This document shows positions 16,929-25,598 of a DNA stretch of 64,000 nt, one piece after another. Under the pieces are notes generated by a model. It was not told where the DNA came from. It saw only the letters and a list, made by a program, of their open reading frames with translations, and ran no database searches. The stretch's first letter is position 1. Each line of letters begins with the position of its first letter. Source of the DNA: Microcaldota archaeon (GTDB taxonomy: Archaea > Micrarchaeota > Micrarchaeia > Norongarragalinales > Norongarragalinaceae); NCBI GenBank assembly GCA_016188965.1, contig JACPGT010000002.1:148125-212124 (forward strand). The letters are read 5' to 3'. The position numbers were made by a program, and so were the translations under genes.

Positions 16929-18485
16929 TTACCCGTCTATCGCGTCGGCTATTTTGTCCATCTTGACGCGCGTCTGCCCGCCCGAGTCGCGTTCGCGCAG
17001 CGTCACGGTGCCGTCTTCCAGCGTCTGGTGGTCCACGGTGATGCAGTAGGGCGTTCCCAGTTCGTCCTGGCGCGCGTAACGCTTGCCAATCGAGCCGGAT
17101 TCGTCGTACACGCTCTGCGGCAAGGTCTTTTTCAAGGCCGTGTAGACGTCCCAGGCTTTTTCGCCCAAACCGTCTTTTTTCATCAACGGAAAAACGGCCA
17201 CCTTGATGGGCGCCACGATGGGGCTTAAATGCAGGATGGTCTTGACTTCAACGGCGGGCGTGGTGGGTTTGCGGGCCTTTCCGTCAGCGTTGGCGGAATT
17301 GCCTTCATTCGCGGCGGCTTTGGGTGCGTCCTTCTTCTCTTCAAACGCGTCTAACAACAGCGTAAAGACCAGGCGGTCCAGGCCAAAGGACGGCTCGATG
17401 ACGTGCGGCACGACTTTCTGCTTGGTCGCTTCGTCGAAAACCGTCATGTCTTTGCCGGATTCCTTGGCGTGAGCCAACAGGTCGAAATCCGTGCGGTTGG
17501 CGATGCCCATCAGTTCCTTCCAACCCCATTCAGGATAGTCATACTCGACGTCCCACGTTTCCTTCGCGTAGTGCGACAATTCGTCCGATCGGTGCTGGCG
17601 CAGGCGCACCTTGGTCAGGCCCAAACCGGCAAACCAGTCCAGCGCTTCGGCCAGCCAATACGCGTGCCACCGCGTTTGGATGATTTTTTTCTTGACGGCA
17701 TCGCCAAAGGACATTTCGTGGCCCGTGTGGCCGGTTTTTTGGTCTGCTTCGGTGCAGAACAACGCCTTGTGCTTCGAAATACGGTCAAAATCCGGGCAGT
17801 CGTCCAGCTTGTCGGGATGCAGGAAGAACTCGATTTCCATTTGTTCGAACTCCCGTCCCCGGAAGACGAAGTTACGCGGTGAAATCTCGTTACGGAAACT
17901 GCGTCCGGCTTGCGCGATGCCGAACGGCAAGGCCTTGCGACCGATTTGTTGCAAGTATTTGAAGTTGGCGAAGATGACCTGTGCCGTTTCCGGACGCAGA
18001 TAGGCGTAATTGTCTTCGGTCGCTCCGACGGACGTCTTGAACATCAGGTTGAATTTCTTCGCCTCGGAAAGCGCGCCTTTGCAATCCGGACAGGCCAACT
18101 TGTGCTTCTTGAAAAGTTCGTTCAGCTTCGCCTCGGAAATGCCGTCCACGCTCTCGTGGAGTTCCTGTTCGATCAGGTGGTCGGCACGGAACCGGTGCTT
18201 GCACTTCTGGCACTGCACCAGGGGGTCGTTGAACGCGTCCACGTGTCCGCTGGCCTTCCAGATGCGGGGATGTGTCAGAACAGCGCCATCCAGGCCCAGC
18301 ATGTCTTCGCGGTTCTGCACGAAGCGACGCCACCAGCTCTGCCTTACGTTGGCCTTCAATTCGGCGCCGGCCGGTCCGTAGTCGAAGAAGCCGCCGAAAC
18401 TGCCGTAAATCTCCGCCGAGGGAAATACGAATCCGCGGCGGACGCAGAGGTTGATCGTCTTTTGGATTTTGGAGTCTTCGGGCAT
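16929..18485 (-). CDS. glyS: Glycyl-tRNA synthetase, archaeal/eukaryotic class II type
   Basis: Charges tRNA-Gly with glycine in the cytoplasm. The 518-residue protein has class II motifs: the N-terminal RRGFVFPSAEIYGSFGGFFD, motif 2 around GRKALPFGIAQAGRSFRNEI, and the late glycine-binding EPSFGLDRLVFTLL. Four cysteines (CQKC, CPDC, about 90-155) probably form a zinc site in the insertion. The C-terminal anticodon-binding domain is complete. The ATG at 18485 overlaps the hicA stop by one base (TGATG), and a TTG directly before it is also in frame. No TATA box lies between hicA and glyS, so expression appears to depend on the hicB promoter at 18944. Confidence 0.95.
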   Translation of the reverse strand: MPEDSKIQKTINLCVRRGFVFPSAEIYGSFGGFFDYGPAGAELKANVRQSWWRRFVQNREDMLGLDGAVLTHPRIWKASGHVDAFNDPLVQCQKCKHRFRADHLIEQELHESVDGISEAKLNELFKKHKLACPDCKGALSEAKKFNLMFKTSVGATEDNYAYLRPETAQVIFANFKYLQQIGRKALPFGIAQAGRSFRNEISPRNFVFRGREFEQMEIEFFLHPDKLDDCPDFDRISKHKALFCTEADQKTGHTGHEMSFGDAVKKKIIQTRWHAYWLAEALDWFAGLGLTKVRLRQHRSDELSHYAKETWDVEYDYPEWGWKELMGIANRTDFDLLAHAKESGKDMTVFDEATKQKVVPHVIEPSFGLDRLVFTLLLDAFEEKKDAPKAAANEGNSANADGKARKPTTPAVEVKTILHLSPIVAPIKVAVFPLMKKDGLGEKAWDVYTALKKTLPQSVYDESGSIGKRYARQDELGTPYCITVDHQTLEDGTVTLRERDSGGQTRVKMDKIADAIDG

Positions 18486-18706
18486 CAAATCAACTCGAGG
18501 AATTCTTCGTGTGTCAGTCCGGCTTGCCTTATGATGGCTCGGAGCGTGCCTTTGGCGACCTCTCGGTGCTTGGGAACGGTAAGCCGAGTAAAGGGTGCTG
18601 TTTCTTTCCTTAAAATGATGTGGCTTCCGGTATGATGGTCGATTCGGAAGCCGATTCTTTCGAAGGTCTTGACGACCTCCGTTCCGGAGAGCACGGGCAA
18701 TTTCAT
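18485..18706 (-). CDS. hicA: HicA-family mRNA interferase toxin
   Basis: A 73-residue protein of the HicA/YcfA double-stranded-RNA-binding-like fold. It carries the catalytic histidine in TGSHIILRKE and the typical LTVPKHREVAKGTLRAIIRQ end. HicA toxins cleave mRNA independently of the ribosome and are held inactive by HicB. It overlaps hicB by 4 nt (ATGA) and glyS by one base, so all three are probably translated from one message. Confidence 0.88.
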   Translation of the reverse strand: MKLPVLSGTEVVKTFERIGFRIDHHTGSHIILRKETAPFTRLTVPKHREVAKGTLRAIIRQAGLTHEEFLELI

Positions 18707-18921
18707 GCGCTCACGGCGACGATTTCGGCCTTCCTCCCTGGGATTTTTTCTCCGTGTTTTTTCAGGCTTTCAAGGTAACCTTGGATAGCGTCTTTGATGT
18801 TCTTGAGCGCCTCGGCCTTGCTTTTGCCTTGGCTGACGCATCCGGGCAAGTCGAGGCACTCCGCCACGAAGATGCCGTCTTCATCCTGCGAAACGATGAC
18901 CTTGTACTTCATGTCTTCCAT
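18703..18921 (-). CDS. hicB: HicB-family antitoxin
   Basis: A 72-residue protein with the HicB partial-RNase-H-like core (DEDGIFVAECLDLPGC, then GKSKAEALKNIKDAIQGYLE). The C-terminal DNA-binding domain found in many HicBs is absent or very short, so autoregulation is uncertain. The ATG at 18921 lies about 25-30 nt after a TATA box at 18944-18951. Starts at 18912 and 18954 are alternatives. The antitoxin gene is first, before hicA and glyS. Confidence 0.88.
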   Translation of the reverse strand: MEDMKYKVIVSQDEDGIFVAECLDLPGCVSQGKSKAEALKNIKDAIQGYLESLKKHGEKIPGRKAEIVAVSA

Positions 18922-18943
18922 GCAGATGGTGCTACTAGACCTA

Positions 18944-18951
18944 GATAAAAA
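18944..18951 (-). promoter_or_regulatory. TATA box of hicB-hicA-glyS
   Basis: The minus strand reads TTTTTATC, 23-30 nt before the hicB ATG at 18921. It is the only clear box upstream of the three overlapping genes. Confidence 0.55.
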
Positions 18952-19020
18952 CAATCGGTATAGGAAAAATCAACCCAATCTGGTGATTATGAGTATAAAA
19001 AGAAAAAACGGAACGCGGCT

Positions 19021-19545
19021 TCACACCCTGTAGCCGGTCTTGTCGGCGACGAGCCGGCCGATGACTGGCAGCATGACGTCCGCGCCTTGGTACGTCTTGT
19101 ACGCCATGTACAGCGGCACGCCGACAAAGACCAGTCCGTACGCCAAGAAGGCCAGCATGCCCAGGATGGGAACCATGAACGACAACAGTCCTCCCACAAT
19201 CATCACGGGCAGGTACAAAAGACCCATGGCCAAGCCCCAGACGAGGGCCTGCGCGCCATGGAATTTGGCCTTGGCGTTCTGTCCCATCAAGGCGATGACT
19301 GCCAGCAGCCAGAAGACGTAGCCAACGGCCGGAACCAGCATGTCGTTCGAAGCGGAAGCGGGTTTGGCCGGTGCGGCGCCGGGAAGCGGGTTGGAATCCG
19401 CCGGCGTCGACGCGGCGGGTGAATCGGTGTGTTCGGCATCGCGCGGCAGCGGGTTGGAGCCCGATGTTTCCGAAGGCAACGGGGCGGATGGGGCGTGTTC
19501 CGCATCGGCCGGCAGCGGGTTCGAAGAATCAACCAACAGTATCAC
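19021..19545 (-). CDS. Small membrane protein (DUF4870-like) with disordered SNPLP-repeat N-terminus
   Basis: About 174 residues. The first 70 are low-complexity with three SNPLP units (two followed by a DAEH motif), acidic and Pro/Ala-rich, and probably cytoplasmic and disordered. The rest has three to four membrane spans ([19 protein letters not shown] and onward) similar to DUF4870/Tic20-like proteins. The start is uncertain: GTG 19545 is used, with TTG 19557 or 19536 as alternatives. It overlaps the end of the CsaA-like gene, so the two are co-transcribed. T-rich sequence after the stop may terminate the transcript. Confidence 0.65.
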   Translation of the reverse strand: MILLVDSSNPLPADAEHAPSAPLPSETSGSNPLPRDAEHTDSPAASTPADSNPLPGAAPAKPASASNDMLVPAVGYVFWLLAVIALMGQNAKAKFHGAQALVWGLAMGLLYLPVMIVGGLLSFMVPILGMLAFLAYGLVFVGVPLYMAYKTYQGADVMLPVIGRLVADKTGYRV

Positions 19546-19885
19546 CGGATTCAACAACGAAATCCGGCCTTAAAAGGACTACTCCTTGCTTGGAATACGC
19601 TCCCATGACCAACACTTCCGACAGAAACAGGCCGATTTGTTTGGGTGCGAAATTCACGACGCAGACCACTTGCTTGCCCGCGAGTTCTTCGGGTCTGTAT
19701 ACCTGCGTAATTTGCGCGCTGGATTGCTTCACCCCTAACTGGCCCAGGTCAATCCAGAGCTTGTACGCCGGTTTCTTTGCTTCTTTGAAGACTTCCGCCT
19801 TGACGATGCGGCCGATGCGCATGTCGATCTTCTTGAAATCCGTCCACGTGGCGGCAGGCGTGTGGTTCGTGTGGGTAAGGTTCAT
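19529..19885 (-). CDS. CsaA/EMAP-type tRNA-binding domain protein
   Basis: A 118-residue OB-fold protein ([18 protein letters not shown]; then [20 protein letters not shown]) matching the tRNA-binding domain of CsaA, MetRS C-termini and EMAPII. It probably binds tRNA as a dimer, perhaps with a synthetase. The ATG at 19885 lies about 27 nt after the TATA-like TATTAAAAC (19908-19916), which overlaps the edge of the half repeat at 19914-19959. Confidence 0.85.
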   Translation of the reverse strand: MNLTHTNHTPAATWTDFKKIDMRIGRIVKAEVFKEAKKPAYKLWIDLGQLGVKQSSAQITQVYRPEELAGKQVVCVVNFAPKQIGLFLSEVLVMGAYSKQGVVLLRPDFVVESGDTVG

Positions 19886-19913
19886 GGTAGTTGCTTTGGA
19901 TTCGACTGTTTTA

Positions 19914-19959
19914 ATAGCATCCAAGTAAGTAACCTGCAATAGAGTCGTGGTTTGCTATA
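19914..19959. repeat. Half copy of the double-hairpin element (hairpin 1 only, degenerate)
   Basis: ATAGCATCCAAG at one end and CGTGGTTTGCTAT at the other still pair imperfectly. The interior AAGTAACCTGCAATAG matches the hairpin-1 loop of copy 1 (AAGTAACCCGGCCCAATAG). The second hairpin is missing. It sits directly upstream of the CsaA-like gene and its AT-rich end overlaps that gene's TATA box. Confidence 0.7.
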
Positions 19960-20053
19960 GTATTGCCGGAACTGTTCGGTTTTTTTTCCTGCGAGAGGCC
20001 GTCATGCGGATGCTTTTTTTTCCTTCTTGGGCGGTTTACCCTCGGCCTTCTTT

Positions 20054-20959
20054 TCAAATCAGCCCTTCCGTTTCTGTCCATCCCATCATTCGGTTCATGT
20101 TCTGCACGGCCTGTGACGCCGCGCCTTTGAGCAGGTTGTCGATGGCCGACACGAACACGGCACTCTGGCCGTCGAACGCAAAGCCGCCGATCGTCGCGCC
20201 GTTGTTTCCTGCAGCCGTCTTCATCGTCGGCACTTCCGGTTGGACGTTGACCAACGGTTCGTCGCGGTAGAACGCGTCGAATGCCGACTGGAGGCCATTT
20301 GATCCAAAGGCGGAAACGTCCAGTCCCACGACGTGGACCGTCGCCAGCAGGCCTCGGAAGGCGTCGACCACGTGCGGCACGAACGTGTAGGGCCGCGTCA
20401 CGTACTTGCCGATTTCGGGTTTCTGGTAGTGGTCCTGCAGGCCGTAAGGCACGACGTTTTGTTCGTGATCGTATTTCTTGCTCTTGCCGCCGCCTGAGTA
20501 TCCACTCTTGCAGTCGAAGGCGACGGCGGCGAATTGGTTTTTCAGCGGCAACGCGGCCAGGATGCATGCCGTTGCGTAGCAGCCCGGATTGGCCACTTTC
20601 TTCGAGTTCTTGATGGCGTCGCGATTGGTCTCCGGAAGGCCGTAGGTGAACGCGGGGTCGAACCGATGCGCCGGGCTCAAGTCGATCAGCCGGGTCGTAA
20701 TTTGGGGTGCGGCCGCTTTGGCGTCCTCGGGAGGAATGGCCAAAAAAACGATGTCGGCCTCGTTGGCCTGCTCGAACGTCACATTGTCGTAGATGACGTG
20801 CAGGTTGGCCGGCGAATCGGGGTGCACGACGTGGATGGATTTTCCGGCATGCTCGCGGCTTACGGCAACGACGCCGTCGACGGACGGATGGAACGCCAAT
20901 AACCGGACCAGTTCATGTCCGGCGAATCCCGATGCTCCGAAGACTACGGCGGTCGTCAT
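20054..20959 (-). CDS. argC: N-acetyl-gamma-glutamyl-phosphate reductase
   Basis: Reduces N-acetylglutamyl phosphate to the semialdehyde with NADPH, the third step of arginine synthesis. The 301-residue protein has an N-terminal nucleotide-binding motif (VFGASGFAGHELVRLL), the catalytic cysteine in NPGCYATA and the SGYSGGGKSKKYD loop. It is slightly short but complete, ending with the usual QAVQNMNRMMGW. It is the last gene of the seven-gene arg operon; its ATG overlaps the argD stop by 4 nt. Confidence 0.94.
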   Translation of the reverse strand: MTTAVVFGASGFAGHELVRLLAFHPSVDGVVAVSREHAGKSIHVVHPDSPANLHVIYDNVTFEQANEADIVFLAIPPEDAKAAAPQITTRLIDLSPAHRFDPAFTYGLPETNRDAIKNSKKVANPGCYATACILAALPLKNQFAAVAFDCKSGYSGGGKSKKYDHEQNVVPYGLQDHYQKPEIGKYVTRPYTFVPHVVDAFRGLLATVHVVGLDVSAFGSNGLQSAFDAFYRDEPLVNVQPEVPTMKTAAGNNGATIGGFAFDGQSAVFVSAIDNLLKGAASQAVQNMNRMMGWTETEGLI

Positions 20960-22098
20960 GACACTACCTTGTCGAACGCGTCAATAAAACGGTTGACCTG
21001 AAGCGCAGAAAGAGTCAGCGGCGGCAACAACCGCAGCGTCTTGCCGTGGACCACGCTGACGAGAATGCCGGCCTCTTGCAGTCCCTTGCGTACGATCTCG
21101 GCATCCTTTTTCAACTCGATGCCAATCATCAGTCCCTTGCCCCGTACGTCGGCCACTTCGCTCTTCTGCAACCGGCGGATGCCGTCCATGAGCTGGTTTC
21201 CTCGCGTTTTCGCGTTCCGCATCATGCCTTCGTTCACGATGGCGTCCACCACGGCGTGCGCGATGCCGGTGACGAACGCGTTGCCGCCGAAGGTCGACGC
21301 GTGCTGGCCCGGTTTGAAGTCCAACCCGCGCGCCAGGGTGGCGCCGATGGGCAGGCCGTTGGCCAATCCCTTGGCCGTGGTCACGATGTCCGGCCGGCCG
21401 TGATGCGCCAGGTATTCGAAGAAGGTGCCGGTGCGGCCGTTTCCGGTCTGCACCTCGTCCAGGATCAGAAGAATTCCTTTCTCATCGCAGACTTCGCGGA
21501 CTTCATTGAGGTAATCGGCGGAAGGCACGATTACGCCTGCCTCGCCTTGGATGGGCTCGACGATGAACGCGGCCGTTTCTGGAAGAATGGCTTTGCGTAA
21601 CGCGTCCGTATCGTTGAAGGGGATGAAGTCCACTGGCAACGCCAACGGTTCGAATTCCTTTCGGTACTTGGCGTCGGCCGTTGCCGAGAGGCTGCCCAAC
21701 GTGCGGCCGTGAAACGCGTGGTGGCAGGCGATGAAACGCCGCTTTCCGCTTTCGGCGATGGCCAGCTTCAAGGCACTTTCGTTCGCCTCGGTTCCGCTGT
21801 TGCTGAAGAATGCTTTGTCCATGCCGCCGAGCCGTCCCAGGGTGGCCGCCAGGCGTTCGGCGTCTTCGGCCTGGAACAGGTTACTGACGTTGGTCAGTCC
21901 CGCCGCGTGTCCCTGCACCGCTTTGACAAATGCCGGGTGTGAATGTCCCAATGGGCAGCAGGCGATGCCGCCGATGAGGTCCAAGTATGTCCTGCCATCC
22001 GCGTCATTGACTTCACAACCGCTTCCGGAGCGCAAGGCCAGGGGGTAACGTTTGTAGGTGTTCATCAGGCCCGGTTCGGCCTTGGTTTTGGCATTCAT
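20956..22098 (-). CDS. argD: Acetylornithine aminotransferase
   Basis: A PLP-dependent class III aminotransferase that converts N-acetylglutamate semialdehyde to N-acetylornithine. The 380-residue protein has the cofactor-phosphate segment NSGTEANESALKLA, LILDEVQTGNGRTG with the ring-binding Asp, and the Schiff-base lysine in TTAKGLANGLPIGA. The ATG at 22098 overlaps the argB stop (ATGA). Longer in-frame extensions run inside argB and are rejected. LysJ-type activity on the lysine pathway cannot be excluded from sequence. Confidence 0.93.
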   Translation of the reverse strand: MNAKTKAEPGLMNTYKRYPLALRSGSGCEVNDADGRTYLDLIGGIACCPLGHSHPAFVKAVQGHAAGLTNVSNLFQAEDAERLAATLGRLGGMDKAFFSNSGTEANESALKLAIAESGKRRFIACHHAFHGRTLGSLSATADAKYRKEFEPLALPVDFIPFNDTDALRKAILPETAAFIVEPIQGEAGVIVPSADYLNEVREVCDEKGILLILDEVQTGNGRTGTFFEYLAHHGRPDIVTTAKGLANGLPIGATLARGLDFKPGQHASTFGGNAFVTGIAHAVVDAIVNEGMMRNAKTRGNQLMDGIRRLQKSEVADVRGKGLMIGIELKKDAEIVRKGLQEAGILVSVVHGKTLRLLPPLTLSALQVNRFIDAFDKVVS

Positions 22099-23390
22099 GG
22101 TTTCACCATGGTCTTGGGCAAGCGCAGAGCTTTTTGGATGGTGGATGAGTCGGGTTTGATGCCGTACCAAAACACGATCCACTCTCCGGCTTTTTGCGAG
22201 CCGTCGGCCTGTTTGAGGTACCATGGATTCACCGGGTTGTGCACAGACGAGCGCCACATCAGGTCCGGGTAGGCATTCTTGATTTCCTGCCAGATGATCT
22301 TGGCCAATCCGGTGGCCTGGGATTTCTTGGCGATGGCGAACTTGTCCAAGTAGCATTTTTTGTTGAGCCTCTTGACGATGGCGATGCCGGAGTAGTTCTT
22401 CTCCACGATGACGCGCTCGACCGGCTGACGGAAGTAATCAGATATCAGGCTCTTGCCGAAGCTTTCCTCCAACAACGACCGGATGGCGGCGCGGTTGAGG
22501 CCCCGGAAGGACTGGGCTGACTTCAGGTTGGCTCCGCTGCGCAACAGAGTGCCGGAGCCCTTGATGGTGAACAATTCCTGCAGGAGGCGGTCCGGCGCGC
22601 ATATTTCCACGATCGTCTGCGGCACTTCCTGCAGCAATTCACGGATTTCCTCGACCTTGACGCGCATGCCTTCGGTGATGACGCCGGCTTTCAGCAGCGC
22701 GGGCAGTTCGTTTTCGACGTCGATGGTGGACATGATCTTGCCGCCGCTGTCCAGGATGCCTCCGGTAGACGTGATGAGGATGAATTTTTGCGGCCGCACG
22801 CGCCGGACCACTTCGCGCGCCAGCGTGTCGGCGTTGACGTTGAACCATCCGGTCTCTCCAGGCGCCATGGAAGCCAGGACCGGGATGAATCCGGATTGGC
22901 ACAATGCCCGCAATTGGGCCGCGTCGATGCGGTCCACGGTTCCGACGTGTTGCAGGTCCACGCCTTGCACCGAAGCCCGTTTGGAGGCGTGCAGCAGACG
23001 CATGCCGTTGGCGTTGATGGCGCGGCCGCCTTTTCGGTTGACGGCCGCGACCAGTTTGGAAGTGGCCTTGTCCAGCACGCGGTGGACGACTTTCATGGTC
23101 CGTGCGTCCGTCACCCGCAAGCCGTCGATTTTCTGCATCGGGATGCCGCGGCGGGCCAGTTCGGCATCGATCTGGCTGCCGGCGCCGTGTACCACGATGG
23201 GTGTGAGCCCCAGGCTGGAAAGGAATGCCAGGTCCTGTGCGATGCCCTGCGGCTGGTTTTCCAGCGTTTTGCCGCTGACCTTGATGACGGCGAAGCGGTG
23301 CGCCGGCAGTTGGGAGAACGCGCGGTGGAACAGTGCGACTTCGCGGTCCAGGCCGAACATACGCAAGGCGTTCAACACGACGCTCTTCAT
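22095..23390 (-). CDS. argB: Fused N-acetylglutamate kinase / N-acetylglutamate synthase (NAGK-NAT, Xanthomonas/vertebrate-like)
   Basis: A 431-residue two-domain protein. Residues 1 to about 285 are an amino-acid-kinase domain (VIKVSGKTLEN; PIVVHGAGSQID; WFNVNADTLAREVV). Residues about 286-431 are a GNAT domain of the vertebrate-like NAGS/NAGK group (VEKNYSGIAIVKRL; YLDKFAIAKKSQATGLAKII; ending GEWIVFWYGI). It would make N-acetylglutamate from glutamate and acetyl-CoA and then phosphorylate it, so no separate argA or argJ is needed. Most archaea lack this fusion, so transfer from a bacterium is likely. It overlaps both neighbours by 4 nt. Confidence 0.92.
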   Translation of the reverse strand: MKSVVLNALRMFGLDREVALFHRAFSQLPAHRFAVIKVSGKTLENQPQGIAQDLAFLSSLGLTPIVVHGAGSQIDAELARRGIPMQKIDGLRVTDARTMKVVHRVLDKATSKLVAAVNRKGGRAINANGMRLLHASKRASVQGVDLQHVGTVDRIDAAQLRALCQSGFIPVLASMAPGETGWFNVNADTLAREVVRRVRPQKFILITSTGGILDSGGKIMSTIDVENELPALLKAGVITEGMRVKVEEIRELLQEVPQTIVEICAPDRLLQELFTIKGSGTLLRSGANLKSAQSFRGLNRAAIRSLLEESFGKSLISDYFRQPVERVIVEKNYSGIAIVKRLNKKCYLDKFAIAKKSQATGLAKIIWQEIKNAYPDLMWRSSVHNPVNPWYLKQADGSQKAGEWIVFWYGIKPDSSTIQKALRLPKTMVKP

Positions 23391-24358
23391 GCCCGTCGGC
23401 CCCCCGCCACTTCTTCCAGAAACGCCGCGGCTTTGTTCAGGCTGGCAAAGGAGACGTATTCGTTGGGTTTGTGGGCCTGCGCGATGCTGCCCGCGCCATA
23501 GACCACCGCGTTGACGCCCGCGGCCTCAAACGTGCCCGCATCCGTCCAATACGGCACTTTGTTCTCCGATGCGACGAACGGACGGCGGTTGTCCAGCGGC
23601 CCTTCCGCTTGCTTGACGCTTAATCGCGTGCCCGTCGGCAGCGTCGTCTTGATTCTTCGGATGACGTCGGCCGCCCGCTGAAAGCTGCGGATAGAAACCG
23701 TGGCCGTGCACGAAGACGCGCGGATGTTCCCGCCGGCGGCCTGGGCGGCGATGGCCGAGACGTTGACGTTCCATCCGTCATGTGACTGCAAACCGTGCAA
23801 CGCCGATACCGCGGCGCCGGCGGCACTTGCCTTTCGGCTGGAGGAGTGTCCGCCGCTTCCGTGGAACGTCAATTCGACTTGCACATAGCCGGGGTGGCGC
23901 GCGATCACGCGGTTTTCCGTCGGCTCCATCACCACGGCGCCCCGGAGGCCTTTGGCAATGGCTTTTCCTGTTGCCGTCTTGAGAAAACGCGCGGCGCCGG
24001 TCTGGGGCCCGCATTCCTCATCCGTCGAGAGCAATGCGGCTAAATCCTTTGCGCCGCCTTGCGTCGCGTCTAGGATGGCCTGGATATTGCCCTTGGTATC
24101 GCACGCGCCCAGGCCGTATACTCGCCCGGCATGCGTCCTGGCCTTCAGCGGGTTGCATTTCCAGCCATCCGCGCGCACGGTGTCCATATGCGCATTGAAC
24201 ATCACTCGTGGTTTTCCCCACGTGCCCAGCACGTTGCCCGCAACCATACGCACTCGGGCGCCGCGGGCCTCAAGCTCGTGGCGCAGGTGGCGCGTCATGG
24301 CGGCGTAGTTTGCGCCGGGATTCTGCGTGTCGATGGCAATGAGTTGTTCCAAGGTCAT
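23387..24358 (-). CDS. M20-family deacylase, ArgE/LysK-like
   Basis: A 323-residue metallopeptidase-family protein with the metal ligands in FNAHMDTV, GACDTKGN and the catalytic pair STDEECG. In this operon it most likely releases ornithine from N-acetylornithine (ArgE role); LysK-like activity is possible. The ATG at 24358 is chosen because longer reading would overlap argH. It overlaps the argB start by 4 nt. Confidence 0.88.
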   Translation of the reverse strand: MTLEQLIAIDTQNPGANYAAMTRHLRHELEARGARVRMVAGNVLGTWGKPRVMFNAHMDTVRADGWKCNPLKARTHAGRVYGLGACDTKGNIQAILDATQGGAKDLAALLSTDEECGPQTGAARFLKTATGKAIAKGLRGAVVMEPTENRVIARHPGYVQVELTFHGSGGHSSSRKASAAGAAVSALHGLQSHDGWNVNVSAIAAQAAGGNIRASSCTATVSIRSFQRAADVIRRIKTTLPTGTRLSVKQAEGPLDNRRPFVASENKVPYWTDAGTFEAAGVNAVVYGAGSIAQAHKPNEYVSFASLNKAAAFLEEVAGGRRA

Positions 24359-24371
24359 GGGCGATGTTCTC

Positions 24372-25598
24372 CTACGGTTTCGGGCCTTTTTCCGATTCGG
24401 CGTCTTTTCGGATCTGCGCTTCAATGAGGCGCTTGGCCTGGCGGAACGGGATTCCTTTCTCAATGGCCAGTTTCTCGGCTTTTTCCGTCTGGACCAGCGG
24501 TTCGCACAACGCGGCCAATTTCTTCGCATCGGGCTTCACGGCCGCGACGAATTCCGCCATGAGGCCGGGTGCGGCTTCGCATTCCACCAACGCGTGCATT
24601 AGGGCCTTCTTGGTCCACTGCGAGTCGCGGTTGTAGCCGGTAAACGCGCTTTTGCCCACGTCACACAACTGGACCAAGGATGCTTGCGCCACGGATGCCT
24701 TGGCCTTGGTCACTTCCAAAAAATCCGGATTCTTCTTGTGCGGCATCACGCTGGAGCCCGTACAAAATTCCTCCGGCAGCGCGAACAGCGCCTGACCCGG
24801 CATGGATAAGACCATGTACGTCTGCGCCAGCTGGCTCAAATGATTCATGGCCTTCACGATGCGAAAGACCAGGCTTGCTTCGCTTTCCCAGCGCTGCTGC
24901 ACCGCGTCCAGGCTGTTGGAAAACGGCTTGGAAAAGCCCAACTTCTTGGCCGTGCTTTCAGGCGCCAGCTTGAAGCGCGTGCCGAAACCCGCGCACGCGC
25001 CCAACGGGCACTCATCGTACAACTCCATCCATTGGGCGAAGTCGGCAGCATCCCGGCGGAACGCGACGGCATATGCCTGCAGCCACCGGGCATACGTGAA
25101 TGGCACGGCGGTCTGGTGGTGCGAATACCCCGGCATGGGCGTGCCTTCGTGATTTCGGGCCGTTTTTTCCAACGCGTCCGCCAACGCGACCAGGTTCTTC
25201 TGCCACTGCGCTGCCTTGTCGCGCATCAGAAGCCGCGTGTCGCATGCCACTAAGTCGTTGCGGCTCCGTCCGGAGTGCAGTTTCTCCCCGGCCGGCGTGC
25301 GCGCCGTCACGAACGCCTCGACGGCCGAGTGGACGTCCTCGAATCCGTTCAATGACGGCGGGTGTTGCCGAGCCTCGGCCAACGCCTTCCTGATTTGGGT
25401 AAGCTCGGCGCTGTCAAGGTAGCCCTGCTCGTGCAGCATCTCGGCGTGCGCCTCGTTGGCCTGCACGTCGTACGGCAACAACATCTCATCCAATGCCGCA
25501 AATGCCTTCGCGTCGTAGCCGGCGCAATAGTCGATGACGTCCTTGCGCGGCGTCTTCACGAACGCGCCGCCCCACAGCTTGTTGTCCTTGCCTTTCAT
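24372..25598 (-). CDS. argH: Argininosuccinate lyase
   Basis: Splits argininosuccinate into arginine and fumarate. The 408-residue protein carries the fumarase/lyase signature GSSVMPHKKNPDF, HSGRSRNDLVACDTR and the active-site MPGYSHHQTAVPFT. It is shorter than the usual ~460 residues, mainly at the C-terminus, which ends in a charged helix. The ATG at 25598 overlaps the argF stop (ATGA); GTG 25613 is an alternative. Confidence 0.93.
   Translation of the reverse strand: MKGKDNKLWGGAFVKTPRKDVIDYCAGYDAKAFAALDEMLLPYDVQANEAHAEMLHEQGYLDSAELTQIRKALAEARQHPPSLNGFEDVHSAVEAFVTARTPAGEKLHSGRSRNDLVACDTRLLMRDKAAQWQKNLVALADALEKTARNHEGTPMPGYSHHQTAVPFTYARWLQAYAVAFRRDAADFAQWMELYDECPLGACAGFGTRFKLAPESTAKKLGFSKPFSNSLDAVQQRWESEASLVFRIVKAMNHLSQLAQTYMVLSMPGQALFALPEEFCTGSSVMPHKKNPDFLEVTKAKASVAQASLVQLCDVGKSAFTGYNRDSQWTKKALMHALVECEAAPGLMAEFVAAVKPDAKKLAALCEPLVQTEKAEKLAIEKGIPFRQAKRLIEAQIRKDAESEKGPKP

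Noticed and set aside
19998-20053. Lys-rich extension (EKKAEGKPPKKEKKASA) readable in the +1 frame after argC
   Set aside because: ArgC is complete at its normal end and no slippery site is visible; probably chance in A-rich sequence near the terminator.
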